DNA from: Thalassotalea sp.
GTDB taxonomy: Bacteria > Pseudomonadota > Gammaproteobacteria > Enterobacterales > Alteromonadaceae
Direction of reading: 5' to 3'
NCBI GenBank assembly: GCA_029237915.1
Contig: JAQWHD010000025.1
Span: 31,650-95,649, forward strand
Length of the DNA: 64,000 nucleotides
In this document: in pieces, positions 50,027 through 57,718 of the stretch
Layout: each line of letters begins with the position of its first letter
Position numbering within the stretch: position 1 is the first letter of the stretch
Position numbers and translations under genes: made by a program
Notes under the pieces: generated by a model
The model's input: only the letters and a program-made list of their open reading frames with translations
What the model was told of the DNA's origin: nothing
Databases searched by the model: none

Positions 50027-50929
50027 ATGAGTCTAACACTTTTATACCGCGGACAAAATGTTCGCTTTTCATTAAAGTTAAGTAAACCACGATGGTTAAC
50101 CATTGTAGTTAGCTTTGCTGTGCTTTCTGGACTCATTATTCATTTCACCTTAAAAACCGACCCTATGCCAGAACATCTGCAAGCCTCGGTGCCACAGCAA
50201 CAAACATCTAATGCCGCGGATGACTTAACCACAGAACAAATTAACGCGTTAACGATGAAGTTAGCCGATTTACAAAGTAATATTTTACGCTTAAATGCAT
50301 TAGGCGAACGTTTAGCTGAAGAAGCCGATATTCCCAAAGAAGAATTTAAAATGGCAGAAGAGCCATCATCTGGTGGGCCAATGCAGTCAGCCGCAATTGT
50401 TAGCGAATTTAATGCCGCGCAACTGACAAAAGAGATATTTAGCTTAGCAAATTTGATCGATCACAAAGAAAAACAATTAAAAATGCTTGAATCTATCGCA
50501 CTTGGTCACCACATAGAAAGTAATAGCTATTTATCTGGGCGTCCAATTGGCAAAGGTTGGTTGTCATCATACTATGGTGAACGTAAAGACCCGTTTAATG
50601 GTAAACCAGCGATGCACAAAGGTGTAGACTTTGCTGGTAAAGAAGATGCAGACGTTATTGCTACAGGTTCTGGAGTGGTAACTTGGTCTGATGCACGCTA
50701 TGGATATGGAAATTTAATTGAAATTGATCATGGCACTGGTTATAAAACCAGATATGGGCATAATAAGGCCTTATTAGTAAAAGTGGGTGATGTGGTTAGT
50801 AAAGGGCAGGTTATTGCTCTAATGGGTAGTACCGGTCGCTCAACTGGTCCGCATGTACATTACGAAATTCTAAAAGATGATAGACAAATAAATCCAATAA
50901 AATACGTTTATCGCAAGTCTAAGAAATAG
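50027..50929 (+). CDS. M23-family (LytM) peptidase, membrane-anchored
   Basis: Protein of 300 aa with one N-terminal membrane helix (about 24-42), a coiled-coil periplasmic region (about 68-165) and a C-terminal LytM domain (about 180-295). The zinc-binding motifs HKGVDFAG (HxxxD) and GPHVHYE (HxH) are both intact, so it is likely an active endopeptidase rather than an EnvC-type activator. It occupies the position between lpxC and secA that secM holds in enterobacteria. Confidence 0.9.
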   Translation: MSLTLLYRGQNVRFSLKLSKPRWLTIVVSFAVLSGLIIHFTLKTDPMPEHLQASVPQQQTSNAADDLTTEQINALTMKLADLQSNILRLNALGERLAEEADIPKEEFKMAEEPSSGGPMQSAAIVSEFNAAQLTKEIFSLANLIDHKEKQLKMLESIALGHHIESNSYLSGRPIGKGWLSSYYGERKDPFNGKPAMHKGVDFAGKEDADVIATGSGVVTWSDARYGYGNLIEIDHGTGYKTRYGHNKALLVKVGDVVSKGQVIALMGSTGRSTGPHVHYEILKDDRQINPIKYVYRKSKK

Positions 50930-51039
50930 TACTAACATCCTCTTGTAAAAATTGGTATAACTCACCGATATAATTTTATTAGCCCTTGGGTTAATGTTTT
51001 TTTAGCTGAAAAGTTTTTCAGGGAAATGGTTTAAATAAA

Positions 51040-53721
51040 ATGTTTGTAAAAATGATAACTAAGATGTTTGGTAGCCGTAACGATCGTCTACTAAAGGTAA
51101 TGAACAAAGAAGTAAAAAAAATCCAAGCGTTAGAGCCAACAATTCAAGCGTATAGCGATGATGAGTTAAAAGCTAAAACAGCTGAATTTCAAGAACGTAT
51201 CAGCAACAATGAAAGCATTGACAGCATTTTACCTGAGGCCTTTGCCGTAGTTCGTGAAGCGTCTTTACGTGTATTTGGTATGCGTCACTTCGATGTGCAA
51301 ATGATCGGTGGTATGGTTTTACATCAAGGTAAAATCGCCGAAATGCGTACTGGTGAAGGTAAAACTTTAACGGCAACAGTATCTGCATACCTTAATGGTT
51401 TATCAGGTAAAGGTGTTCATGTAATCACAGTTAACGACTACCTTGCCAAACGTGATGCTGACTGGGCTCGTCCTTTGTTTGAATTCTTAGGCATGACCGT
51501 TGGTTGTAACATTGCCAATATCCCGCAAGAAGAAAAACAAGCTGCATACGCAGCAGACGTTACTTACGGTACTAATAACGAATTTGGTTTCGATTACTTA
51601 CGTGACAACATGGCGTTTTCTCCACAACAACGCGTTCAACGTCCATTACATTTCGCTATTATCGATGAAGTCGATTCAATCCTAATCGATGAAGCTCGTA
51701 CGCCATTAGTTATTTCAGGCCAAGCTGAAGATAGCTCTGAACTATACCGCTTAGTTGATTCATTAGTTCCTTTGCTTGAACAACAAGCCGAAGAAGATGA
51801 AGAAGGCGTTGAAAGCACAGGTGATTACACCATTGATGAAAAATCTAAACAGGTTTACTTAACTGAGCGTGGTCAAGTACGTGTTGAAGAAATTTTAACT
51901 GAACGTGGCATGATCCAACAGGGTGATTCATTATACGCAGCAGGTAACATTGCTTTACTGCACCATGTAATGGCAGCACTTCGCTCACACAAATTATTCC
52001 AAAAAGATATCGACTACATCGTTAAAGATGGCGAAATCGTTATCGTTGACGAACACACCGGCCGTACAATGGAAGGTCGTCGTTGGTCTGAAGGCTTACA
52101 CCAAGCAATTGAAGCTAAAGAAAACGTTAATATTCAAAACGAAAACCAAACGTTAGCATCAATTACATTCCAAAACTTTTTCCGTCTATACGAAAAACTT
52201 TCAGGTATGACAGGTACAGCTGATACTGAAGCATTTGAGTTTAATCACATTTATGGTTTAGAAACGGTACTTATTCCTACCAATCGCGACATGATCCGTA
52301 AAGACATGGCCGATTTGATCTACTTAACGGCTGAAGAGAAATTCGAAGCAATTATTGAAGACATCAAAGACTGTGTTGAACGTGGACAACCTGTTCTTGT
52401 TGGTACTATCAGCATTGAAACTTCTGAATTCTTATCTGATATTTTACGCAAAGCAAAAATTAAGCATAAAGTTCTTAATGCTAAGTTCCATGCTGAAGAA
52501 GCAGAGATTGTTGCTAATGCCGGTAGAATGGGCGCAGTAACTATTGCAACTAACATGGCTGGTCGTGGTACCGATATCGTATTGGGCGGTAACTTATCTG
52601 CACAAATCGATAAGTTAAAAGATCAAAGCGAAGCAAGCATAGCTAAAGCGACTGAAGCTTGGCAAGAAGAGCACAACAAGGTTCTTGAAGCGGGTGGTTT
52701 GCACATTGTCGCTACCGAGCGTCATGAATCACGCCGTATCGATAACCAATTACGTGGTCGTTCAGGCCGTCAAGGTGACCCAGGTTCAACTCGTTTCTAT
52801 CTTTCAATGGAAGATGGTCTAATGCGTATTTTCGCATCAGAGCGTATTTCAGGCATGATGCGTAAACTAGGCATGGAACATGGCGAAGCTATCGAACATC
52901 CTTGGGTTACACGCTCAATTGAAAACGCCCAACGTAAAGTTGAAGGTCGTAACTTCGATATGCGTAAGCAATTACTTGAGTACGATGATGTTGCCAACGA
53001 TCAACGTAAAGTAATTTACGAGCAACGTAATGAATTACTAGACGAAGGCGATATTGGTGAAACAGTAGCGGCTATTCGTGAAGATGTAATGACTGGCATT
53101 GTTGCTTCACATATTCCACCACAATCTTTAGAAGAAATGTGGGATATCCAAGGCCTTGAAGACCAACTTAAAGGTGAACTAACACTAGATTTACCAATTG
53201 CTAAGTGGTTAGCTGAAGACGATAAGTTACATGAAGAATCACTACGTGAAAAAATCATGGCTGAAGTTGAAGCTGCATACTCTGCAAAAGAAGAGCAAGT
53301 TGGCGCTGACGTATTACGTCAATTTGAAAAAGCAGTAATGCTACAAAGCTTAGATTCGCACTGGAAAGAACATTTAGCGGCAATGGATCACTTACGTCAA
53401 GGTATCCACTTACGTGGTTACGCGCAGAAGAATCCGAAGCAAGAATATAAGAAAGAATCTTTCGAGTTATTCTCAGACATGCTTGAAAACTTAAAGTACG
53501 ATGTTGTTACTGTACTTTCTAAAGTACGTATCCAACAAGAATCAGACGTTGAAGCGGTAGAAGAGCAAAACCGTAAAACTGAAGAAGCACCAAAACAGTT
53601 TACTCATGAATCTAGCGGTCAAGCGAGCGAAGAAAATGAGGTAAAACGTGTTGGTCGCAACGAAGTTTGTCCTTGTGGATCAGGTAAAAAATACAAGCAA
53701 TGTCACGGTAAACTTGCCTAG
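51040..53721 (+). CDS. secA: SecA, preprotein translocase ATPase
   Basis: Motor ATPase of 893 aa driving proteins through SecYEG. N-terminal [14 protein letters not shown], Walker A MRTGEGKT, the DEAD-type [23 protein letters not shown] and [13 protein letters not shown] are all present. The C-terminal zinc/SecB-binding motif [15 protein letters not shown] is complete. A perfect -10 hexamer TATAAT (50969-50974) lies upstream without a clear -35. There is no SecM-like arrest peptide upstream. Confidence 0.99.
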   Translation: MFVKMITKMFGSRNDRLLKVMNKEVKKIQALEPTIQAYSDDELKAKTAEFQERISNNESIDSILPEAFAVVREASLRVFGMRHFDVQMIGGMVLHQGKIAEMRTGEGKTLTATVSAYLNGLSGKGVHVITVNDYLAKRDADWARPLFEFLGMTVGCNIANIPQEEKQAAYAADVTYGTNNEFGFDYLRDNMAFSPQQRVQRPLHFAIIDEVDSILIDEARTPLVISGQAEDSSELYRLVDSLVPLLEQQAEEDEEGVESTGDYTIDEKSKQVYLTERGQVRVEEILTERGMIQQGDSLYAAGNIALLHHVMAALRSHKLFQKDIDYIVKDGEIVIVDEHTGRTMEGRRWSEGLHQAIEAKENVNIQNENQTLASITFQNFFRLYEKLSGMTGTADTEAFEFNHIYGLETVLIPTNRDMIRKDMADLIYLTAEEKFEAIIEDIKDCVERGQPVLVGTISIETSEFLSDILRKAKIKHKVLNAKFHAEEAEIVANAGRMGAVTIATNMAGRGTDIVLGGNLSAQIDKLKDQSEASIAKATEAWQEEHNKVLEAGGLHIVATERHESRRIDNQLRGRSGRQGDPGSTRFYLSMEDGLMRIFASERISGMMRKLGMEHGEAIEHPWVTRSIENAQRKVEGRNFDMRKQLLEYDDVANDQRKVIYEQRNELLDEGDIGETVAAIREDVMTGIVASHIPPQSLEEMWDIQGLEDQLKGELTLDLPIAKWLAEDDKLHEESLREKIMAEVEAAYSAKEEQVGADVLRQFEKAVMLQSLDSHWKEHLAAMDHLRQGIHLRGYAQKNPKQEYKKESFELFSDMLENLKYDVVTVLSKVRIQQESDVEAVEEQNRKTEEAPKQFTHESSGQASEENEVKRVGRNEVCPCGSGKKYKQCHGKLA

Positions 53722-53775
53722 GCAGCATACCTAACAGCTTCAGTACTTAAACAGCTAGTATCTAAAATTAAAGAG

Positions 53776-53806
53776 GCCCGATAACAGCAATGTTATCGGG
53801 CTTTTT
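53776..53806 (+). terminator. secA terminator
   Basis: GCCCGATAACA / TGTTATCGGGC with a GCAA tetraloop, followed by TTTTTG. Confidence 0.95.
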
Positions 53807-53833
53807 GTTTTGGACATTATTTAAAAATAATAG

Positions 53834-53917
53834 TTCGTCATTGTGGCGCAGGCCGCAATCTTTTCTTCATTACATAAAATATGTAATTCGTCATTGTGGC
53901 GTAGGCCGCAATCTTTT
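53834..53917. repeat. Paired REP-like intergenic repeats
   Basis: Two 31-bp copies of TTCGTCATTGTGGCG(c/t)A.. ending GGCCGCAATCTTTT (53834-53864 and 53887-53917) differ at one base. Each folds as TTGTGGC / GCCGCAA. They flank a palindrome TTACATA-aaa-TATGTAA. A third copy is at 60996-61023. Confidence 0.88.
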
Positions 53918-53962
53918 ACTCTATCAGCATCAACCATTAGCAATATTCCACACAAAACCCAA

Positions 53963-54358
53963 ATGACTAAAAGAATCCATGTAGCCGTAGGCGTAATATA
54001 CAAAGACAAGCAATTCTTCCTCACTAAACGCCTCGAAAACGCACACCAAGGCGGTAAATGGGAATTCCCAGGTGGCAAGGTGGAAGATGACGAAACTGTC
54101 CACCAAGCGCTGCACAGAGAGCTTAAAGAAGAAATAGCAATAGATACACTAGCCATGCAACCATTAATAGAAATCAGCCACGACTACAGTGATAAACAAG
54201 TGTTGTTAGAAGTATTCTTAGTTGATCAATTCCTTGGCGAACCAAGCGCACAAGAAGGACAACAACAAGGCTGGTTTAGTAAAGCAGACTTACTGCAGTT
54301 AGATTTCCCTAAAGCGAATATTACCATCTTAGATCAGATCCAACAAAGCGACCTTTAA
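53963..54358 (+). CDS. mutT: MutT-like Nudix hydrolase (8-oxo-dGTPase)
   Basis: Nudix enzyme of 131 aa expected to remove 8-oxo-dGTP. It starts KRIHVAVGVIYKDKQFFLTKR and has the Nudix box from GGKVEDDE through RELKEEIAI. The box matches GX5EX7REUXEEXGU except that the late Gly is Ala (EEIAI). I start at the ATG at 53,963, because the frame extends upstream only through the repeated elements, which would add a non-family N-terminus. secA-mutT order is common in gammaproteobacteria. Confidence 0.92.
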   Translation: MTKRIHVAVGVIYKDKQFFLTKRLENAHQGGKWEFPGGKVEDDETVHQALHRELKEEIAIDTLAMQPLIEISHDYSDKQVLLEVFLVDQFLGEPSAQEGQQQGWFSKADLLQLDFPKANITILDQIQQSDL

Positions 54359-54405
54359 GCTTTAAATCCTTTAACCTTAAAAAGTTTAGCCTTTTCCATA
54401 AAACA

Positions 54406-54439
54406 AAAATCCGTTACTTCATGGCAAGTAACGGATTTT
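54406..54439. terminator. Bidirectional terminator mutT / DUF3465 gene
   Basis: AAAATCCGTTACTT / AAGTAACGGATTTT with a 6-nt loop, between convergent genes. Confidence 0.93.
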
Positions 54440-54465
54440 ATTTTAAAACGATTAACGATTAACGC

Positions 54466-55050
54466 TTACTGGTAAATTTTACCTTGATGCTTTAACCAAC
54501 CATGCTTGTGTTTATTTTTAGGATCTTTATGAGTCCAATGCACAACACCACCTTTAGAGTTCCATTCATATTCACCATAAAACTCAATTCTGTCACCTTG
54601 CTTTAATGAAGTGATCTTAGGTGCTAAGTCAATGTTATGCGCAATTAATAGGGTTTGTTCATTGGATAATTTAACTAAAAAACGTTGATGACGGCTGCCT
54701 TTATTATCATCGGCTAAAAGCTTTAACACGCTGCCGTATGCTCGTACTTGGATATCTGATTTTTTCTTTTTAAAAGCATATTCAATTTGGCTAATGCTTG
54801 CCGCAGGATCTGATCTATTCGCTTTAACTGAAATGGTTTTAACTTGAATAACTTCAGATGACTGTTTTTCTTGAGTAACAGGTGCAGACGCATCAAAAGC
54901 TGCTGCTAATATTTTGTCAGAGCTCTCGTGATCAAAGTCTAATTTAACTACTTCAGTAGTTTCAACTTTTGGTTTATCAGATAGTGGATCAAACTGTAAA
55001 AAAGCGATGCCAGCAATAGCGAGAAGTAAAACAGCTAAGATGTTTTTCAT
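54466..55050 (-). CDS. DUF3465-family secreted or anchored protein
   Basis: Protein of 194 aa with an N-terminal hydrophobic segment (about 1-20) that may be a signal peptide or anchor. A variable Glu/Ser/Lys-rich region covers about 25-85. A C-terminal domain (about 90-194) ends in the motif GGVVHWTHKDPKNKHKHGWL, which I recognise as typical of DUF3465. The HWTH and KHKHGW histidines are eye-catching. An OB-like beta domain is plausible, but the function is unknown. It is a single gene convergent with mutT. Confidence 0.75.
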   Translation of the reverse strand: MKNILAVLLLAIAGIAFLQFDPLSDKPKVETTEVVKLDFDHESSDKILAAAFDASAPVTQEKQSSEVIQVKTISVKANRSDPAASISQIEYAFKKKKSDIQVRAYGSVLKLLADDNKGSRHQRFLVKLSNEQTLLIAHNIDLAPKITSLKQGDRIEFYGEYEWNSKGGVVHWTHKDPKNKHKHGWLKHQGKIYQ

Positions 55051-55089
55051 GTTAATTATTAGTAATTATTTTTATAATAAATTTATTAT

Positions 55090-55367
55090 GCTTTAGATTG
55101 TAGAAATGTGCAATGTTAGCTTTTTTAGCTTAGCTATTAGCCATAATTACAAGCCGACATCTCTTAATTGGTAAGTAAATTAACAGGATACGTGATGTTT
55201 TAGATTGTTTTTTATACACATTAATAAATTTAACCTATCAAACAAATTCTTCTCGTTTGTTACTCATAAGTTAATTCGATATCCTGATTTCACTTTCAAA
55301 CCTCCCCAGAGTTTTTAAAGTATCATTTGGTTATTTTTATAGGGCACCTTTTAGGTGCCCTTTTTTT
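55090..55367 (+). ncRNA. Possible small RNA ending at an orphan terminator
   Basis: A strong plus-strand terminator (AGGGCACCTT / AAGGTGCCC-type stem, then seven T, 55341-55367) has no plus-strand gene upstream of it. The nearest upstream coding region is the divergent DUF3465 gene. The preceding sequence holds a hairpin AACAAA / TTTGTT (55241-55261) and an unpaired CCTCCCC stretch near 55,303 that could pair with Shine-Dalgarno sequences. The 5' end and promoter are not clear, so the start is arbitrary. The rest of the 55,051-55,523 gap looks non-coding. Confidence 0.35.
55341..55367 (+). terminator. Orphan Rho-independent terminator
   Basis: AGGGCACCT / AGGTGCCCT with a TTT(T) loop and a run of seven T on the plus strand only, upstream of the LysR gene. 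Confidence 0.88.
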
Positions 55368-55523
55368 ATCTTTAAAATTGCACGCTAATGGTGCGTTCAG
55401 TTTCCAAAAAGTTACATCCACTCTGCTATTTATGCATTAAAGACTTAAAAAACAGTAGGTTAAATGTTGGCTTGTTGTTTGCTTTATTAGGTATGTCTTC
55501 ATTTCGAGAATTTTATATTTATT

Positions 55524-56408
55524 ATGGCCGTTCAAACACCAATCCGCGGATTACGCTCTTTTTGTATTGCAGCAAAATGTTTAAGCTTTAAACATGCAGC
55601 AGGACAACTTTTTCTTACGCCATCTGCCGTTAGTCATCAAATTAAACAATTAGAAGAACAGTTAGGTATTGAACTGTTCAAACGTCAAACTCGCGCGATC
55701 GAGCTGACTAATGCCGGTAAACAGTTTTACCAATCGATTCAACCGATTATTTCTGACTTAGAAACAACTATTGCTGACTTTACCAACAGTCAGCAAAACA
55801 AAACAATCACCATTACCTTGCCAGAGTTTTTTGCGAGTGAGTTATTTGTACCTAAGCTAAGCGATTGGACTAATGCAAATCCTGAAATTAACTTACAGCT
55901 AGAAACCGTGAAATCAGGGATACAAACCCCAAGCACTGCAGACTTATCTGTAGTACTTTCAAATGGCAAACCAAATGGTAGTATTATCACCGATCTATTT
56001 CCTGTGCGTTATGTACCTGCTTGTAATAAACGTTTATATCGTAAATGGGCTTCAGAAGGATTTGACGCATTAAAGTCAGTACCTTTGATACTGCATCGTT
56101 CACGACCTTGGGCTTGGCATCAATGGGCTGACAAGGCCGACATATTAGATTTTGATCCTAAGCAAATTATTCAGTTTGATAGCATGTTTGGTGTCGCAAG
56201 AGCTGCGCAGCAAGGGATGGGCATTGCGCTTATTCCTATGCCGATAAGCCATACTTGGTTTAAAGAGCAATTCTTGGTCCGCTTGTTTGAGGAAGATCTC
56301 GTGACCAATGACCGCTACTTCTTATTGGGTCATGACGATATAGAGCATTCACCTGAAATGAAAAAATTTGCTGGTTGGGTGCAAGATACCTTTTGCGATC
56401 TTTGGTAG
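55524..56408 (+). CDS. LysR-family transcriptional regulator
   Basis: Regulator of 294 aa. The N-terminal winged helix-turn-helix (about 5-64) reads LRSFCIAAKCLSFKHAAGQLFLTPSAVSHQIKQLEEQLG. A periplasmic-binding-like effector domain (about 90-294) follows. It resembles the GcvA/AmpR-type branch (start IRGLRSF). The usual divergent target gene is absent: the neighbour upstream is the possible sRNA and DUF3465 gene, and downstream is a secreted TPR-like protein. The target is unknown. Confidence 0.9.
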   Translation: MAVQTPIRGLRSFCIAAKCLSFKHAAGQLFLTPSAVSHQIKQLEEQLGIELFKRQTRAIELTNAGKQFYQSIQPIISDLETTIADFTNSQQNKTITITLPEFFASELFVPKLSDWTNANPEINLQLETVKSGIQTPSTADLSVVLSNGKPNGSIITDLFPVRYVPACNKRLYRKWASEGFDALKSVPLILHRSRPWAWHQWADKADILDFDPKQIIQFDSMFGVARAAQQGMGIALIPMPISHTWFKEQFLVRLFEEDLVTNDRYFLLGHDDIEHSPEMKKFAGWVQDTFCDLW

Positions 56409-56452
56409 GTTAAGTAGATAAAGTAGGTAAATAAGTAAGTACATATAATATC

Positions 56453-56470
56453 GGTGAGGCAAACCTCACC
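56453..56470. other. Hairpin between lysR and the TPR gene
   Basis: GGTGAGG-caaa-CCTCACC, a perfect 7-bp stem with no T-run. It may be a 3'-UTR structure of the LysR mRNA or a processing site. Confidence 0.4.
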
Positions 56471-56618
56471 CAGAATACAATAAAAGCCCTAGCGTTAAAA
56501 AAATTCACTCATTAGGTTTATTTTCATCGTTTGTCAGCTAAGCCGTGGTTATCTAAAGTAAGCGTGTACTCTCAACATGGGTACATATACTTAACTTTAT
56601 TAAACCAAGGAAATTATT

Positions 56619-57203
56619 ATGTTTACTAAAAAACTAACCCACAAAAAAATCCTAGCCTCGACGTTTATCGCCGCAAGTATAGGTGCCTTTGCTAATTTAA
56701 CTGCAAGCTTTGCTTCTTTTGCTAGCTTAAACGAAACACCAACACCAAGTTACAGCAACTTAAGTTCAGCATTTAAAATTGCCATTGTTAGACATGCACC
56801 AGGCACGGCTGACATTTTAGATGGTAATTACAATGAAAGCCTAACGAGCTTAAATTCGATTAGCAAAAATAGCGATGAAGCATTTGAAAAAGCAATGGGT
56901 ATATGTGTTGCTAATTTAAAAATGGGTGCCTACGAAATCGCTGAAAAAGCATGTTCTGCAGCTATTATTCATATTGAAGCAAAAGGTGATAATTACAACG
57001 ACACTCGCTACTTAAAATCAATAGCGTATAGCAACCGCGGTATCGTTAATCACTTTATAGGCAGTAAAGCTGATGCGTTTGCAGATTTTAATACTGCACT
57101 TTCGTTTGATGCTAATGATGTTGTAATGGATAACTTGAAGGCCTTGAATATTGCAATATTAAAGGAAGAACTGAAGTCGTCTACAACAGCGATGAATCAT
57201 TAA
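56619..57203 (+). CDS. Secreted TPR-like hypothetical protein
   Basis: I do not recognise a specific family. This 194-aa protein has a basic N-terminus and a hydrophobic stretch (about 11-36) ending in Ala/Ser-rich sequence, consistent with a Sec signal peptide. The mature part contains two or three degenerate tetratricopeptide-like helices (about 88-175, including CVANLKMGAYEIAEKACSAAI and YSNRGIVNHFIGSKADAFADFNTAL). AAGGA precedes the ATG. A 19-codon ORF and a terminator follow on the same strand, probably in one transcript. Confidence 0.7.
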   Translation: MFTKKLTHKKILASTFIAASIGAFANLTASFASFASLNETPTPSYSNLSSAFKIAIVRHAPGTADILDGNYNESLTSLNSISKNSDEAFEKAMGICVANLKMGAYEIAEKACSAAIIHIEAKGDNYNDTRYLKSIAYSNRGIVNHFIGSKADAFADFNTALSFDANDVVMDNLKALNIAILKEELKSSTTAMNH

Positions 57204-57235
57204 CTATACAAGTTGAGTATATAGGAGGACAGATC

Positions 57236-57295
57236 ATGGAAAATCTATATCCAAGAAAAAACAATAAAGGAAAGCAGCAACGACAGCAAAATTAA
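57236..57295 (+). CDS. Possible 19-residue basic peptide
   Basis: A 19-codon ORF, ATG to TAA, encodes the basic peptide MENLYPRKNNKGKQQRQQN. A perfect AGGAGG (57223-57228) lies 7 nt upstream, the strongest ribosome site I noticed in the window. It begins 32 bp after the TPR gene stop and is followed 30 bp later by a terminator. There are no known homologues I can name. Short length alone means it could be chance. Confidence 0.4.
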   Translation: MENLYPRKNNKGKQQRQQN

Positions 57296-57324
57296 AAGGA
57301 CAGTAAAATGTTAAAATCAAACAT

Positions 57325-57362
57325 AAAAGGTGTAATTCTAAACCAAGAATTACACCTTTTTT
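57325..57362 (+). terminator. Terminator after the TPR gene and small ORF
   Basis: AAAAGGTGTAATTCT / AGAATTACACCTTTT with a 6-nt loop and a run of six T. Confidence 0.92.
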
Positions 57363-57408
57363 ATACTTATTTAGAAACTAGCAAACTATAATTTACTTAG
57401 GTAGAATT

Positions 57409-57645
57409 TTACTTAGGCTCAACGAAAAATTTATTATGTTGAATAAACTCATCTTCTAGCGCATCAAGCATCTCTTCAGTAAACGGCTGGTCACTCGGAA
57501 CTGGTTGAGAAATTTTATGGCCTTCATCAGCCCACTCACCAAGATCAATTAACTGACAACGTTTTGAACAAAACGGGCGAAACTCGGCTTCGCTGTTCCA
57601 AACAACTTCAGTTTTACAAGTAGGGCAATTAACAATAGTGGTCAT
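57409..57645 (-). CDS. yacG: YacG, zinc-binding DNA gyrase inhibitor
   Basis: Small zinc protein of 78 aa that in E. coli binds GyrB and inhibits DNA gyrase. The four zinc ligands are in CPTC (about 7-10) and CSKRC (about 26-30), followed by [15 protein letters not shown] use the ATG at 57,645, since the frame opens 18 bp further at a TTG which is not needed. It normally follows zapD directly (coaE-zapD-yacG), but here a divergently oriented 1.7-kb glycosyltransferase gene separates them. Confidence 0.92.
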   Translation of the reverse strand: MTTIVNCPTCKTEVVWNSEAEFRPFCSKRCQLIDLGEWADEGHKISQPVPSDQPFTEEMLDALEDEFIQHNKFFVEPK

Positions 57646-57718
57646 CTTTATTTCCAGATTCAAATCAATATGGGGTATTATGTATAAAAATAATTATAAC
57701 AACAATATGGACTGTTAA

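Noticed and set aside
53843..53962. Longer N-terminus for mutT
   Set aside because: The extra 40 codons are a translation of two intergenic repeats. The MutT family starts at the later ATG.
55388..55591. 67-codon open frame upstream of and overlapping lysR
   Set aside because: It overlaps the LysR start in another frame, begins right after an orphan terminator, has no ribosome site and shows no recognisable domain.
57308..57394. 28-codon ORF after the 19-codon ORF
   Set aside because: It runs straight through the terminator hairpin at 57325-57362, so translation of this frame is unlikely.
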